DNA from: Gnetum montanum
Lineage: Eukaryota > Streptophyta > Gnetopsida > Gnetales > Gnetaceae
Length of the DNA stretch: 64,000 bases
Reading direction: 5' to 3'
Assembly: GCA_015680685.1 (NCBI GenBank)
Contig: MNCI01037709.1
Coordinates: 428,334 to 492,333 of the forward strand
A model generated the notes under the pieces. That model did no database searches and was not told the origin of the DNA. It saw nothing but the letters and a program-made list of their open reading frames with translations. Position 1 is the first letter of the stretch, and every line of letters starts with the position of its first letter. The position numbers were made by a program, and so were the translations under genes. Of the stretch, positions 1 through 11,979 are shown piece by piece.

Positions 1-473
1 NNNNNNNNNNNNNNNNNNNNNNNNNNNNNNNNNNNNNNNNNNNNNNNNNNNNNNNNNNNNNNNNNNNNNNNNNNNNNNNNNNNNNNNNNNNNNNNNNNNN
101 NNNNNNNNNNNNNNNNNNNNNNNNNNNNNNNNNNNNNNNNNNNNNNNNNNNNNNNNNNNNNNNNNNNNNNNNNNNNNNNNNNNNNNNNNNNNNNNNNNNN
201 NNNNNNNNNNNNNNNNNNNNNNNNNNNNNNNNNNNNNNNNNNNNNNNNNNNNNNNNNNNNNNNNNNNNNNNNNNNNNNNNNNNNNNNNNNNNNNNNNNNN
301 NNNNNNNNNNNNNNNNNNNNNNNNNNNNNNNNNNNNNNNNNNNNNNNNNNNNNNNNNNNNNNNNNNNNNNNNNNNNNNNNNNNNNNNNNNNNNNNNNNNN
401 NNNNNNNNNNNNNNNNNNNNNNNNNNNNNNNNNNNNNNNNNNNNNNNNNNNNNNNNNNNNNNNNNNNNNNNNN
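1..473. other. Assembly gap (473 N)
   Basis: Unresolved sequence. The base after it already lies inside a family L LTR in minus orientation, so the gap probably hides the rest of that LTR (the part matching about 39680-41000). Confidence 0.99.
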
Positions 474-595
474 AAGTTAGGAGGAATTTATGCTAACATT
501 GATATTCGTAAATATTACAAATATTCTATGGGTAATAACTTATACAATAATGTTTAAAAAATAAATTCAAGACCTCAATATTATGAGAGCTTCAT

Positions 596-675
596 GCACT
601 TGGAATAATTAAATTAATGGTAAGTCTTCAGCCAAGCACTTGGAATAATTAAATTAATGGTAAGCCTTTAGCGAT
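596..675. repeat. 40-bp tandem duplication, two copies
   Basis: A 40-base unit starting gcacttggaataatt occurs at 596-635 and again at 636-675 with a few substitutions. It sits at the border between the shared L LTR part and the copy-specific cargo of L1. Confidence 0.85.
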
Positions 676-1480
676 GGATAAAACTGCAACTCCAGCATCA
701 GTTAAAATATCTCCTACTCTGCTCACTCGGTTGTACACCTGTCTTAGTGTACCTTCATGTCCCTATTGCCCTCATTCAGTGGATTGGTATGGTAATAACG
801 AATGCATCAGCGTCGGGCATTGCTACTGTTTTGGGAAATTTCAGATTGCAGGTTCACCATTACGAAGTTTCTACGGAAGCAGTTAACGTAGCAACCAAAA
901 TGTATTCCCGTGTGTTGCCGATGAAATTCGTAAAACAACGTAGAGGCTAGTAGGGTTTGATGATGCAATCACTCCTCAACTACCGACACAAACTGCCACA
1001 CAGAACAAGAGCTCGCTGATGCAGCAGCAGTGTTGGAGAAGGGAGAGTTTAATTTGATGAAAATTCCCTAAGCAAATCTAGTAATGAGACCGGGGTTTCA
1101 ACAAAACGCAACTCTATTTTTGTGTATAATATGTGTGGATGAGGGTTTCAATTTTTTTTATCTCTCTATGTTCATGGCAAAGGGGTTTTGTCCCCCAGGG
1201 ACTTGGCCATGCCCGTGGCGATGGTGGTTTTCCTTGGTACGGCAGCTACGTTGCGATAAGCACCGCGTGGCTGCACCATGATAAGCACCGTGCAACCGCA
1301 CGATTTTATCATGTCTATTACTTTTCTGGCTTTGTTCTTGTTTCCTGTCCTTGCATTTCTTTGGCCTTCTAGCAAAAAAATAGCAACTTCCATTGATGCA
1401 ATGGCCAAATGCGGAAAACTATTGCTTCATAGATGTCATTGTTTCAGTTTTTCTCTTTTTTTTTGATACTTTGACATGCT
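675..1480. other. Copy-specific cargo inside L1 LTR, unidentified
   Basis: This stretch is richer in CG dinucleotides than the surrounding retroelement DNA and is absent from the other L LTRs. The plus strand at 747-950 has a coding-like stretch of 67 codons; its last two thirds look most protein-like (short motifs IQWIGMVITNAS, ATKMYSRVLPMKFVKQ). I do not recognise the family. About 1251-1310 holds two diverged roughly 25-base units beginning gataagcaccg. By analogy with L4 it may be a captured host fragment, but that is inference. Confidence 0.4.
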
Positions 1481-1834
1481 TATATTTTTACATTAATTTC
1501 CCTATACCAGATGTATAAATGATACATATGAAGATTGGACTTCCTTCATAATCTCACTAGACTTTGATTCTGTAAAGCCCGGTGTATCATAATATATTTA
1601 TGTATATATATTGCTGCCTTGTAAAATGCATTTCTCAGAAATTCATAAGCTTACCATAGAAATGGTGCTCCTATACATTTCTTCCTTAAATTAAAAGAAT
1701 GCCTTTGTTAACTTATTATTTTCCTCTCAAACTGAAATTTTAGCCACTTCTCCAAAAACTCTTAACCAATTTAATCCTACCTGCTCCATGAAATGGCCAG
1801 ATGTGCCAACAATTATAACTTGGTGAAGCACTTT

Positions 1835-3270
1835 CTTCGATGGTTTGCAACTATAGATATCTAGCACATCCCCCACAACATGAATGCCATTGCCAACGCA
1901 TTAGCCACATTAGCATTAAGCATTGCACCTAACATGTTTCATGCCTTTCCCACTTCAATAATAGATTGCATCGATCCCATCACACAAGTAACTAACATTA
2001 CATGTGTAGCCATAATAAGTACAAATCACACACAAGAATGGTATGATGACATTAAGGCATACCTTCAATAGGGTGAGCCTCTGCAACATTTGATAATTGC
2101 TCAAAAGGATGTAGTGTGAAAATGGTTGTAGCAGTATGTCATTGTAGGTGATAGCACGCTATGTTGTAGATCCTATTATGACATATTTTTGACCTACGTT
2201 AGCGACAGTGAAGTGTAAACAATGATTGATCAACTATATGAGGGGGACTATGCAGAGGCCACATAGCACCTAGGGTAATGCCATCAAAAATCACATGCTT
2301 AGGCTAGTATTGGCCTTACATGTTGTGCGATTGTGTTTCCAAGGTCAAGATATGTGACATGTGTCAACAGCATGGCAACTTAATGCACATTCCACCCATT
2401 GAACTGCACACCATGTAGATCATGTGGTCGTTCCAATGTTGGGGGGTGGATATCATAGGTCCCATCACACCTAAGTCCTCTATAGGACATAGCTTCATCA
2501 TAACCACAACTGAATACTTTACCAAATGGGTTGAAGCTATTCCCCTTAGGAAGATAACATCACAATAGGTTTGCAAATTCATCCTCAATAATATATGACC
2601 TTATTTGACCTACCCATGACCATTTTCATGGACAACGGGCCACAATTTAGTGGTGCAGAGACCAAAGCCTTCTACAAATACCTTGGCATCAAGCATTCCT
2701 TTTTGTCACCATACTACCCATAGGTGAATGGACAGGCGAAGGCGAAAAACAAGATCATTGTCAACCTTTTGAAGAAGATGCTTAGCATCAGCAAACAATG
2801 ATGGTATTAGCAGCTAGTCTACGCACTATGGGCCTACTACACCACATGTAGAATAGCAATAGGTAAGATACCATATAGCCTTGTGTATGTGTCTGAAGCC
2901 ATTTTGACTCTTGAATTGCAAGTCCCATCACCCCACATGATCCTGTCAAGCTTCATTGATGAGGCTTAAAATAATGAGTTGAGAATCATTGACCTCAATT
3001 CTATAGAGGAGGAACACATGTAGATGCTTGATCACATCAAATGGTATCAAGAAAAGGAATGAAAAAAGTACCATCACAATCAGCATCAACGTTCGATCAA
3101 GAAAGGGGACTTAGTCCTCATGACCATTTGTGAAGGGCCTTTCTTAGCCAATTGGGAAGGGCCTTAGTCATTAAGGCCTATGACAATGGAGCATTCAAGC
3201 TTACTAATCTAGACAGTAATGAGTTTTCCAATCCAATCAACCATTTGTACCTGAAGCCATACTACACCTA
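1835..3270 (+). pseudogene. Element X pol 3' part: RNase H tail and integrase
   Basis: Degenerate Ty3/gypsy pol. About 1880-2070 encodes the RNase H end and linker (NAIANALATLA, resembling the usual NxxADALA motif, then WYDDIKAYL). About 2230-2400 is the integrase zinc-finger region, ending in a C-x2-C (ICDMCQQ). The core has VDIIGPI near 2450 and MDNGPQFSG near 2630, as expected for the first two catalytic aspartates. The third position, normally Glu in NGQAEA, reads Lys (codon 2739-2741). The C-terminal tail runs to a stop near 3270. There are about ten in-frame stops, mostly TAG where Gln is expected, and several frameshifts. The 5' side was cut by L1. Confidence 0.85.
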
Positions 3271-3289
3271 GTACGTAGCGCTACATCAA

Positions 3290-3750
3290 TGACAAAACAA
3301 GGTAAGTAAGCGTTTTCTATGATGTTAAATTGGCACAAATAGTCTACTATGACTATAAGCTAGCATGCATAGCAAACCCATCCACTATGATGTTCAACTG
3401 GCATGCATAGAAAACCCATATGCTATGATGTTAAATTGGCACAACAAGTTTGCCATGACTACAAATTGGAATAGCTCGCCTTTGTGCTATGACATTAAAG
3501 TAATACAACATCCATCATTCACTATGATGTTAAACTAGCACATAGCAGTTTGCTAGGACTATAAACTAGTGCACCATGATATGTTAGGACCTTAAACTTG
3601 CACATCATGGTCTATTAGGAACTTAAACTAGGTTCACGATCTACTAGGACCTTAAACTATCATAGCATGTAGTCTACCAGGACTTGAAACTAGGTTCATA
3701 GTTCAGCATGCATAGCTTAACATGCATAGTTCTACAAACAAGCTAGTGTG
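3290..3750 (+). repeat. Degenerate tandem array downstream of integrase
   Basis: About eight diverged units of roughly 55-70 bases built on ctatgatgttaaa then t/ctggcac, drifting to taggaccttaaact and similar forms, with interspersed gcatgcatag. The array starts just after the pol stop. Tandem arrays between pol and the 3' LTR are known in Tat-lineage elements such as Retand, which suggests (no more) that X belongs near that lineage. Confidence 0.7.
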
Positions 3751-3759
3751 AATACTTCC

Positions 3760-5257
3760 AATCCTTCATCCTCTACCCATGCCCCTATGGGTAGGATGGG
3801 GCAAGGTGTTGTAGTTCCAGAACTGAGTCCATGTCGTCAAGAAAAAGCCTCTAGAACATTCATAGCGTTACTGCACTTGCCATTTTGATAATCCTTTGGA
3901 GATGCCCTTAGGTATTTGGTGATCTTACGGAGCTACTATCACCATCGCTAGTAATACCATCCCCAGGTCGTGCTGATAACATCACCAGCCTTGGGTATTT
4001 CATTATTGGTTGGAGCTCTCACCATCAACACCACTGGCTGGAGTTCCAAAAGTACTATGGCCTAGCCATAGCACTGCCATCCTCCAGTCCTCACCATTTC
4101 CTAGGCTTGGAAGTGCATCTAGTAGCTTGGCTTCCTACCATCTTGTTGGGTTTCCAAGTTCTTGTTCTTGGTGTGGAGTCTTGAGAACCTACACTGCCAT
4201 TGCCCTTAGCCACCTTGTTGTCCTCTTTGGGGTGCTCACTTTTGGTGTGGCTGCTGGAGCTTTTGCAACCTTCTAGCTCCAACACCTACACTAGCCTTCT
4301 TGCTTTGGCATTACAAGCTCTTATAATTGGCTTAACACTTGTAGCACCCTCACAACTAGTAGTTTGCTGTTATCTCACATGTTGTGTAGTTTTTTTTCTT
4401 ATCTTATCTATGTTGTGTTTGTAGGATGAAGCCCCAAAGTTGGTCATTCAGAGACATGTTTCATTGCAACAACAAGTTACCACATTGCTCTTATGTGCTT
4501 GGTTGGACTTGCCAAGCCACTCACAAGTGCACATCCCTATTACCCTACCATAGCCTACTTACATTTACCCTTTTACCTTACATTTGTCCACCTTCCCTAT
4601 CATCTTTTCCAATGCACATGACACCCTTCTTTTAGTCAACCATAGAAACCATGATGGATGTAATGTAACTCGTTCCATGGGAAGCCCCTATGGGCTGGTC
4701 AGAGTCCAAGCAGATGTAATGCAACTCGTCCATGGGAGGAAACACCTATCCTACAAATGTGATTCACTTGTTTCTAAGCAAAGGCCATCAAGTGACACGT
4801 AGTCCACTTAATGATAAGCATCTTGTAGTTAGCATTTGGCAAAGAAAAAAGAAAAAATTAAAAGAAAAAACATAAAAAGTAGCAAAGCTAAGAGGTTAAC
4901 ATTTTGAGGGCAAGCAATTTCTGGTACTAGGGACCTCGGCTCTCTTAGAAGCATTCTGACAAGAGGCCATCATTTTGGCAATAAGCCACCTTGGTGTTGT
5001 GATCATCATTAGCCATGCTGACCTCACATCTTGCAGCTAGATACTCCCTTACATTTTTACCTCATTTTTTATCCCAAGCACATTCCCTATATCCATTACC
5101 CTTAGCATACCATTTTCTTTAACACTCTTGAGCCTAACAAAGCACCCTCCAACCAGGTACCAAGGAGCAATGTTGGTGTCATGCCTGCTGTGATGTTTTA
5201 GGTTCTTTGTTAACATCTCTTGGGCCACTCCTTTAACTGTTAACAAAGAGGGACTAA
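3760..5257 (+). other. Element X region between tandem array and LTR
   Basis: No convincing gene. An 88-codon plus frame at 4010-4276 and a 65-codon minus frame at 5049-5246 have no recognisable domain. An imperfect direct repeat (gatgtaatg, then aactcg and ccatggga) occurs near 4658 and 4714. The last bases (5243-5257, aacaaagagggacta) are a plausible polypurine tract before the LTR start TGAAACACCC. Confidence 0.4.
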
Positions 5258-5289
5258 TGAAACACCCCCAAATTTGACCAACAACACTT

Positions 5290-5870
5290 CAAAGGAAAAT
5301 TTGTCTAAGTGTCAACATGAGATAAATTTTTTCTAAGTGTTTGGGCCATGCTCCTATTGCTAGGGCTATGCTCTATAGCATAGACAACATAGCATACAAC
5401 ACAGAACTAGGTTTGTAAAATTTTCTAAGTGTCAACAACAGTTGCAGAAATTGTTCTAAGTGTCCTGATATGCTCCCATTCCTCCTACTATGCTCTTAAG
5501 CATAGCAAGTGTAGCAGCACTCCGATGGCTAGTTTACATGAGTGTCAAGCTAGAAGTTGTCAGGCTAGCTTAGAATGGAAGAAATAGTTTGACAGATTTT
5601 CTAACTCTTGAGGCTACCCCTCCTACTATGCTTTAGAGCATAGCTAGTGTAGCAAGAACAAGGACTGCAATTTTTACCAAATTATTCTAAGTGTCCATGT
5701 TATGCCTTATACCTTCTTACTACACTCATGAGGATAGCAAGCATAATAGCACTGGACTTTAGTATTTTGCAAAATTTGTCCAACTATTGGGCTACACTCT
5801 AGAGCGTAGCTAGATAGCAACATGGAATTGCCTTCAAAAGCTTCCAGAGCTCAACATAGGCCTTCATTCC
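5290..5870 (+). repeat. Diverged tandem array with small hairpins
   Basis: At least five units of about 100-130 bases. Most pair a ttctaagtgtc (or ttctaactcttg) box with a palindromic box such as ctatgctctatagcatag, tatgctcttaagcata or ctatgctttagagcatag. The palindromes could form hairpins in RNA. Located in the 5' part of the probable X LTR. Confidence 0.65.
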
Positions 5871-6263
5871 AACTCTAGCACTTCTTCAGTAACTAGGATT
5901 AGCAACTTGCATCTCATTTGCACCCCCCTATGTACCAAAATTTTACCTACGCTCCATCCCACTTGAATGAGGGAAGAGCATAGTCTTAGAGCGTAGTCTC
6001 CAAATTGCACTATTTTTCACTATTTGCAGGTACATTATAGTATTTTTTGACTTTGGCATATGTAGTCTTAGTAGTGTATTCATAATCCAGTAGTCTCTTA
6101 GGGTCCAGTGGAGCATACCAAAGCATAGCACTTGTTACTCTAGGAGGAGCATAGTAGAGGTCAGCATAGCCCCACCTACCCCCTTTACCATGTGGCACTC
6201 AATTCACACTTCACGCTAACCCTAACCCTACAAATACCTCAACATTCCACACTGTAAGGGTTT

Positions 6264-6329
6264 GAAAATTCAAGTAGTAGTTGGCATTTTCGGTTGGAAA
6301 ATTCAAGTAGTAGTTGGCATTTTCAGTTG
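6264..6329 (+). repeat. 33-bp tandem duplication, two copies
   Basis: The unit beginning gaaaattcaagtagtagttg is repeated at 6264-6296 and 6297-6329 with one substitution. Confidence 0.9.
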
Positions 6330-7124
6330 GCAATTATGTGTAGGCTTGACAATTTGACAATCTTAGGCATTACACTTGAGTACCACTTGGCACCTGAGGC
6401 ACCTTGAGCACCTTGCACACTAGAGTGTATCAACATCTTGGCAACACCTTTATAGCCCATTTAGCACTACAACCCATAAGACACCACGACAACCAACCTA
6501 GTAGGCATAGACTTTGCAGTGGATGTCAGTCTTCACCCCAGGACACCCTAGAGACTATGGCTACATTGCCACTATGCCTGTTTGTACATTTCATACCTTC
6601 TCACCTCTCTTTTGTAATTTCTATCCTCCTCATTTAGGGTGGTTCCACACACTCTCTCTCAAACTCCACATTTTCAAGCATTTCTAATGCATTTTTCTTT
6701 AACATTCTAGCATTGCATTCACATCTCCTTACTACTTTACATGTTTTTACACATTTGCACCATCATTCTTGTGCTGAGAAATGCTACTATGTTTAGGCTT
6801 AGTTGGCCTTGGTACTACTGAAAACACCATTAGAACACTTAGCATTATTTCACAATGTCAATACTTGCATTTTGGCTAGCCATGCTACCCCCCGGTTGCA
6901 CCCAATACCCCAGTTGTAATTGGAAAAGTCCCTATTTGATCAACAAGACTATCTAGGTTACTCTACCTTCATTTTCTAGCAAGGCCCTCATGTGGAGGCA
7001 GGGTTAAGGTTGTGCTTCCACGAACCCCTTGTTGTTCTAGTCGCCAATGTTTTTGGTCCTTACATTGGGCATTGGCGATGAGAAGTTTGGCCTTTGTCTC
7101 AAGAAAATATGACTAGGTTGCTAC

Positions 7125-8315
7125 AATTTTATCTGAAAGATCAAAGATCTTTGGAAGCAGTTTGCTAAATCTCACTAGTTGTTCCAATAGTTCTTTGTGT
7201 TGGGCCACTTTTAACTGACCACTCCCTACCCCTATGGATATCTAAATATCCACCATCATGGAAATGTATGACATGGATACTATAGGAGTGTTTAGGACCT
7301 CTGCTACCCTATTGGCCACCACCTTTGTTTTTGTCTCCTATCATCAATGTTGCATCACTAGAACAATCACCACCTTATGTTCTTCCAAGCATACCAAGAA
7401 AGTTGCAACATTCCTAGAGATTTCAATATCTAGGGATAAACACTGTAACTTCTTAAGTAGTAAGATTTCTTTGTGTTGAGAATGTTATGATGGTTTCCTC
7501 TAGCCAACTAGCAGTCTAAGTAATCTCATTAAGATGGCTTAAGATTGGATGATAAACCAATGATTCTCCACCACCTGTTGAGCCTTGTTGTTATTGTTTC
7601 TACTACTCATGAAGTTTTTGAAGAATTCTTATAGCTACAAGTACCTCTAGTGTGGTTTCTCTTATAAATGGTAATGATGATGGGATCTCCTCTTCATGTA
7701 GCTTGGCTACTACCTTATCCTTCATCATCTCCTTCTAGGATGTGGTAAGAGCATGATGAACCACATCATTAGCATCAAAATTTTAGCTAATTTTGCCCAA
7801 GTGTTAGGGAAATTGAGGACCTCGATAATGGCCTCAATCGAGTAGGAGACTATGATATCCTTGATCTGGACAAAAGCATCTTCCTACAGGTTTTTCTAGA
7901 ATAGGTAGGTCTTTCCCATGTACCATTCTCCACTGGAGAAGAGAATGGGCCACATGGGAGACCTCTATAATTGAGTGCAGACTTCCTCCAATGCCAACTC
8001 TAAGAAGGGTCCAAAGTTTAATTCTTTGAGAAATGAACTTTGAACCTCCTTGGTTTTGATCTTCTTCAGGCAAGCATTTGTTAGTGTAACTTTAAGGTTA
8101 GGCCTTGGCCTTGGAGCTTCATCCTTCCTAAACTTGTTAGCCTCTATAATAGGAATCTATTAGATAGATTCCACTTTGGGCTTTTCCCAATTAGGTCCCA
8201 TTACATGTGTTTCCTTGGTTTATTATTTTTGGAATTGTTATGATGATTGTTACTAGTCCCTTCCTCCTATTAGTCACTTTTCTCTCAATTGGGAAGGTCC
8301 TCTTGTTGGTACTAT
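7125..8315 (-). pseudogene. A1 third ORF (ORF3), truncated
   Basis: Collinear with the ORF3 copies at 16430-19004, 30466-32656 and 52739-55640. The start codon position (8313-8315) now reads ATA instead of ATG. Relative to A2, an internal piece equal to about 18365-18695 is missing, so the conserved LPFPCLI segment is gone. The C-terminal coiled-coil half is lost at 7125. Many stops. The product of the intact family is unknown. From memory its N-terminal half resembles the plant 'putative transposon protein' domain of Athila-type elements. Confidence 0.65.
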
Positions 8316-8584
8316 TTGTGATCACAAATGTAACCCAAGATTGGTTCTTTTAGTTTATAATCCTTAATTCTTTTGATACATATCTTATTATATCAGGTTA
8401 CACATAGGTTTGTTTGTGATCCTAGTAGGTTTATTATTTTAATGATCAGCTACTAGAGTTTATTTATGAGGTTTAACCCTATTTAGAATAAGTATTTTAA
8501 TGGGGTAACCTTGGGGAGTGAGAAAAGTTTTGAAATTTTTTTTGCCATAATAAAGGTTTGTGGCTTCCATGATGTAAAGCTTAC
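8316..8584 (-). other. A1 intron before ORF3
   Basis: Donor GAG|GTAAGC at 8584 and acceptor region gtgatcacAA at 8316. In A3 and A6 the same acceptor reads gtgatcacAG and gtgattacAG, so here the AG has become AA. The intron is 269 bases. Inferred from conservation between copies, not from transcripts. Confidence 0.6.
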
Positions 8585-9935
8585 CTCCAGTAGCGAGAGG
8601 ATCGAAGAACAAGATGAATCAGGTGAGCAGTTTGAAAGTTAGAGCACTTGGAAGGTCTCTAGGCTATGAAAAATGCAAAAAATGCAATCTTTTTTGGAAG
8701 AAAATGATAAAAAATAACTAATTATTGCACCTATTTATAGAAATTTTCAGTTGCATTAATAGGGATGCATCAACGTAGCTAGCTACATCAACGAGGATGC
8801 ATTGATGTAACTATATAGGATAAATTTTCACATGAAGAAAACAAAGAATTTTGGAAGAGTTTGGAAATGAAATGAGAGCTCAAAGGAAGCCAAAAAAACA
8901 TAGAAGGATGGCAAAACATGGATGAGGATATTAAATTCATTGGGAAAGGAGATTGAGGTGGATTTGGATGAAACAAGGATGCTAAAATGATCAAAACTAG
9001 ATGTTCAAGAGGTGAAATGATGGGATTGATTGCAAAATGATGAAGGGATAGGAAATTTAACTTGAAAATACTAAAGAACATGCAAGTGGATCCTTCCTAG
9101 AGTAGGCTCATGCCTATGATGCCCTTTCATGCTCTCATCATAGGGAGCTCATAGGCACCAGGATGATTAATGGCTAGTAGAAGTTAAAAGTTGAATCCAC
9201 ACAAGAGATGATTGAAGGATTATGTTCTATCCCAAAAAATACATTAATTGACAATGATAGGAGATAGTGAGGTGATCAAGGATGATGTTGAAGGGATGGA
9301 AGAGAGAGTGTGTGGTGAGATATTCACATCTTGATTAGATGACATTCTTATGAAAGGTTTAATTAACATGATTAGATAATATCCCATCATAAGTGAAGAC
9401 CAAGTCCATCCATGTTCAGTGACTTTGCATTACTAAATTATAACCTTTTGATCATCAAGAATTCATGGTCACTCCTAAAGGACAGCCACCATTCCAAGAA
9501 AAGATGAAAAGAGAAGTAGGAATGTAGGAAGGGCCTTAGTTAGAAGGATATGTTCAAGCATGAGTAACATGTATTTTTAGCCCCATAACAAGTGCATGTA
9601 GCCCATTATTATAGTTGAGTGTGCTTTGAATTCCCATGTTTTTTTCATGGGAACCACACAATGAAATACATGCTTCTTGTTATGGTCGATAGTAGGAGTG
9701 ATGAGAGACCAATGAGCATGCTCATAAAACTTAAGAAGGAAGTTGGGAACAAAAGATGATAAATCCCCTTGAAGTCACATCCTTGTCCATCCTACTTGGT
9801 CTATTCCAAGTTTTTAATTATCAAGATCATTGATGAATTTAAGATTAATTGTGAAAGGACCTCACAATCCTAGGATACAATGTCTTATAGAGTTTGATGG
9901 AATGAATGCATGTCATTGTAGTATAGTGATGAGTA
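8585..9935 (-). promoter_or_regulatory. A1 leader with internal promoter
   Basis: On the minus strand a TATA-like CTATAAATAG (8731-8740) lies about 150 bases upstream of the intron donor. Just upstream of it is a cluster of gcatcaacg/cattgatg motifs, including a perfect palindrome gtagctagctac (8775-8786). The distal part (about 9080-9930) matches 13260-13860 and 33470-34320. No coding sequence is seen. A3 and A6 have the same order of palindromic or repeated motif cluster, TATA, donor. Confidence 0.55.
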
Positions 9936-9939
9936 TTTC

Positions 9940-11806
9940 CACAACCTCTTCTATTATTTTTGTGTTATCCTTGTTCTAATAATAACCCTGTTCTATATCC
10001 TTCTTCTTTCTTCTCTCTTGATCATTACTCCTTTGGTCATTTCATTTCTCTACAATTTTAAGAGCTATTTAGAACTTCATATCTAAGGAGTCCCACATTT
10101 TTTCTATCTTAGCCAATATTTTAATGACAAATTTTTATATCAGTAAGGTCTTCCTTTGCATCACTTCATTAAGTAGTGCATCTCCCTCTAAGTCACAAAA
10201 GCACACCTCCCTTTTGTGAATGGCAAGATCCCTATTATACTCTTTTTCACTTTCATGCTTTTTTTAGCACTCCTTCTTCTTTAGCCACCTGATCTATCAA
10301 CCATTGAATATGATGGATTGACATCTTAGAAAGTCTTCCTTTAGTATAGATCCCAAGGGTTTTCCTTGTCTCATTTTTAAGCCCATATATAATATGGTAA
10401 AGCTACTCCCATTGGAAGTACCCATGGCCTAGGCATCAATGCAATAAAGAGGAGTACCTACCTAGGGCCACATCCATGGATTCATGATTTCCTTGTTTCC
10501 ATCCTTGGATTTTCCTTTACAAGTTAAATACTCTAGATTATGTTTGGTATTTTTCATTAAAGAGCTCTAATATAGTTCTCCATCGACAAATCGATTCTGA
10601 TTCTAAGGACCAGTACTAGCTTTATGCTTCCTTAGTGAGTGTCATTGGAAATAATTTCAGCGTCTACCATTCATTCTCTATATTCTACAAGGTATAAGCA
10701 TCATAAAATACTTGGAGATGATTTTGTGAATCTAAATTATGTCCCCTTTCAAATTTGGGAATATTATTCATATACAACTTCTTGATTCTACTATCTTTCT
10801 AATGCATTGTTAGAATTCTTATTACCTTTGAAATGTTAAGCATGTTTGGGGTCGGTAATAGAGGCTCATCATAGTGGTGATGATCAGAGTGACCTCTTTC
10901 ATGGTCATATTGTCTATGATGAATTCTGCTATGTCTTTGGTCTCTATGAAATTCCTCTCTTCCTTATGGTTATTTTTGTCCTTGATCTTGATCACCTTAG
11001 TGAGATCCTTCTTCATTTTTTTTCCATCATTCATCTCCATCCCTATTTAGGCTATTTCTCTTTTTGTCTCAACTCCTATTCCTATCATAGTTTGAGGGTG
11101 AAGATGAACAGAATGATGAGGGTGAAGAAGGAGAACTAGAGGAATGATGCTTGCTAGTTCATCTCCTTTAGTCCATATCCTAATCTATGTGCTTTTCTTT
11201 ATCTTTCCTATAATCATTATCCTTTCCCTTAAATGAATGGCTAAGATTTTTATCTTTTTATGCTCCCTAGTCTTGGGATCCAGTTTTTCCATCATCAAGG
11301 TTCTCTAAAATTAACTACAACCTTTAGTTAAGGGTCACTTCATCATAGAGAGGATGAGAATCTATGTGTTGGGATTGTCCAAAAAAGAAATTCTTTCCCT
11401 CCTTGTGCTACTACAAGAATAATTGGGTTGGAGTCCTCTTCCCCTTAGAGGCCTTATATCATGCCTTCATGTTCTGATCGAACCTACATTAGGCATTAGT
11501 AGGATGATAGTTCTTGTAAGTGTGACCTTGGACTTCATATTTGGAGTTGAGTATGGCAAAGCCAAGTTTAATGAGATTGGACATTAGCATGGTGGGAATG
11601 GATCAATCAAGGGGCAACATAATGTTTTCTTCCATGTCCCTCCAATGCATCTATTCATCTTGATGGAGAATGAAAGTGAAATTGGGATTATAAGGATCCG
11701 AATGGGCATATTCAACTCTAAGTTGTTGGGGTTTCTTGGATGCCCTATGTTGTTGAATGGATTCTTCATTGTGTAGTGGAGATTCATCCTTGTGAGAAGA
11801 ATCCAT
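9940..11806 (-). pseudogene. A1 gag, degenerate
   Basis: The start MDSSHKDESPLH at 11806 aligns with MASAHKKESPLHE of A3 (44224) and MPYSHRNDSPPP of A5 (57339). The shared block around FILHQDEQ and a conserved gag-core stretch (10560-10680) align with 39540-39660 of A3 and with 58480-58600 of A5. Stops and frameshifts are frequent. Gag would form the particle. The reading ends at the deletion joint near 9940, so the Gln/Pro/Tyr-rich C-terminus and protease are absent. Confidence 0.7.
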
Positions 11807-11960
11807 ATTAGTTATTAATAAAAAAATATTGTTCCTTTGGTATTTTATTATTTCTTTAATCATTCCCTTAATGGGTGATAGTGGTTCACTTTATGTTCTT
11901 CACAATGTCTTTGTATAACTTCATAACATTGTCCTACTTAGCATACTTATCTAAACTAAA

Positions 11961-11978
11961 TCCCTAGCAATGGTGCTA
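11961..11978 (-). other. A1 primer-binding site
   Basis: On the minus strand TAGCACCATTGCTAGGGA, one base after the LTR end. It matches TGGCGCCGTTGCCGGGGA (complement of the plant tRNA-Asp 3' end, from memory) with transitions only, mostly at CG sites. Confidence 0.75.
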
Positions 11979-11979
11979 A

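Larger units (their letters stand above)
474..1811 (-). repeat. Family L LTR, partial copy (L1)
   Basis: The right edge (about 1781-1811) reads, on the minus strand, as the family L LTR start: TGTTGGCACAT, then GGCCATTTCATGGA. The same start occurs at 21168, 24220 and, inverted, at 43116. The left part (474-595) matches the segment at 41008-41160 inside the solo LTR L4. The middle (about 600-1780) matches no other L copy seen here and looks like cargo. The left end is lost in the gap, so no target duplication can be checked. The base run just right of the LTR is attat. The LTR interrupts the RNase H region of element X. Confidence 0.75.
5258..7120 (+). repeat. Element X 3' LTR (probable)
   Basis: Begins TGAAACACCCCC right after a purine-rich tract. 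It contains a hairpin-rich repeat array (5290-5870) and a 33-bp duplication. It ends before 7125, where homology to the family A third ORF begins. The right boundary is uncertain, and no second copy of this LTR is in the window to confirm it. Apart from the repeats the interior shows no gene. Confidence 0.45.

Noticed and set aside
4010-4285. Overlapping plus (88 codons) and minus (64 codons) frames
   Set aside because: No recognisable domain, Ser/Leu-rich by composition, within an element's non-coding 3' region. Tat elements can have antisense ORFs here, but nothing supports one.
6215-6231. Telomere-like taaccctaaccctac
   Set aside because: Only two units and not the plant CCCTAAA repeat; most likely chance in an LTR.
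8788-9081. 97-codon minus frame in the A1 leader
   Set aside because: Phe/Leu/Ser-rich, not conserved as a frame in the A3 and A6 leaders; low-stop AT-rich sequence.
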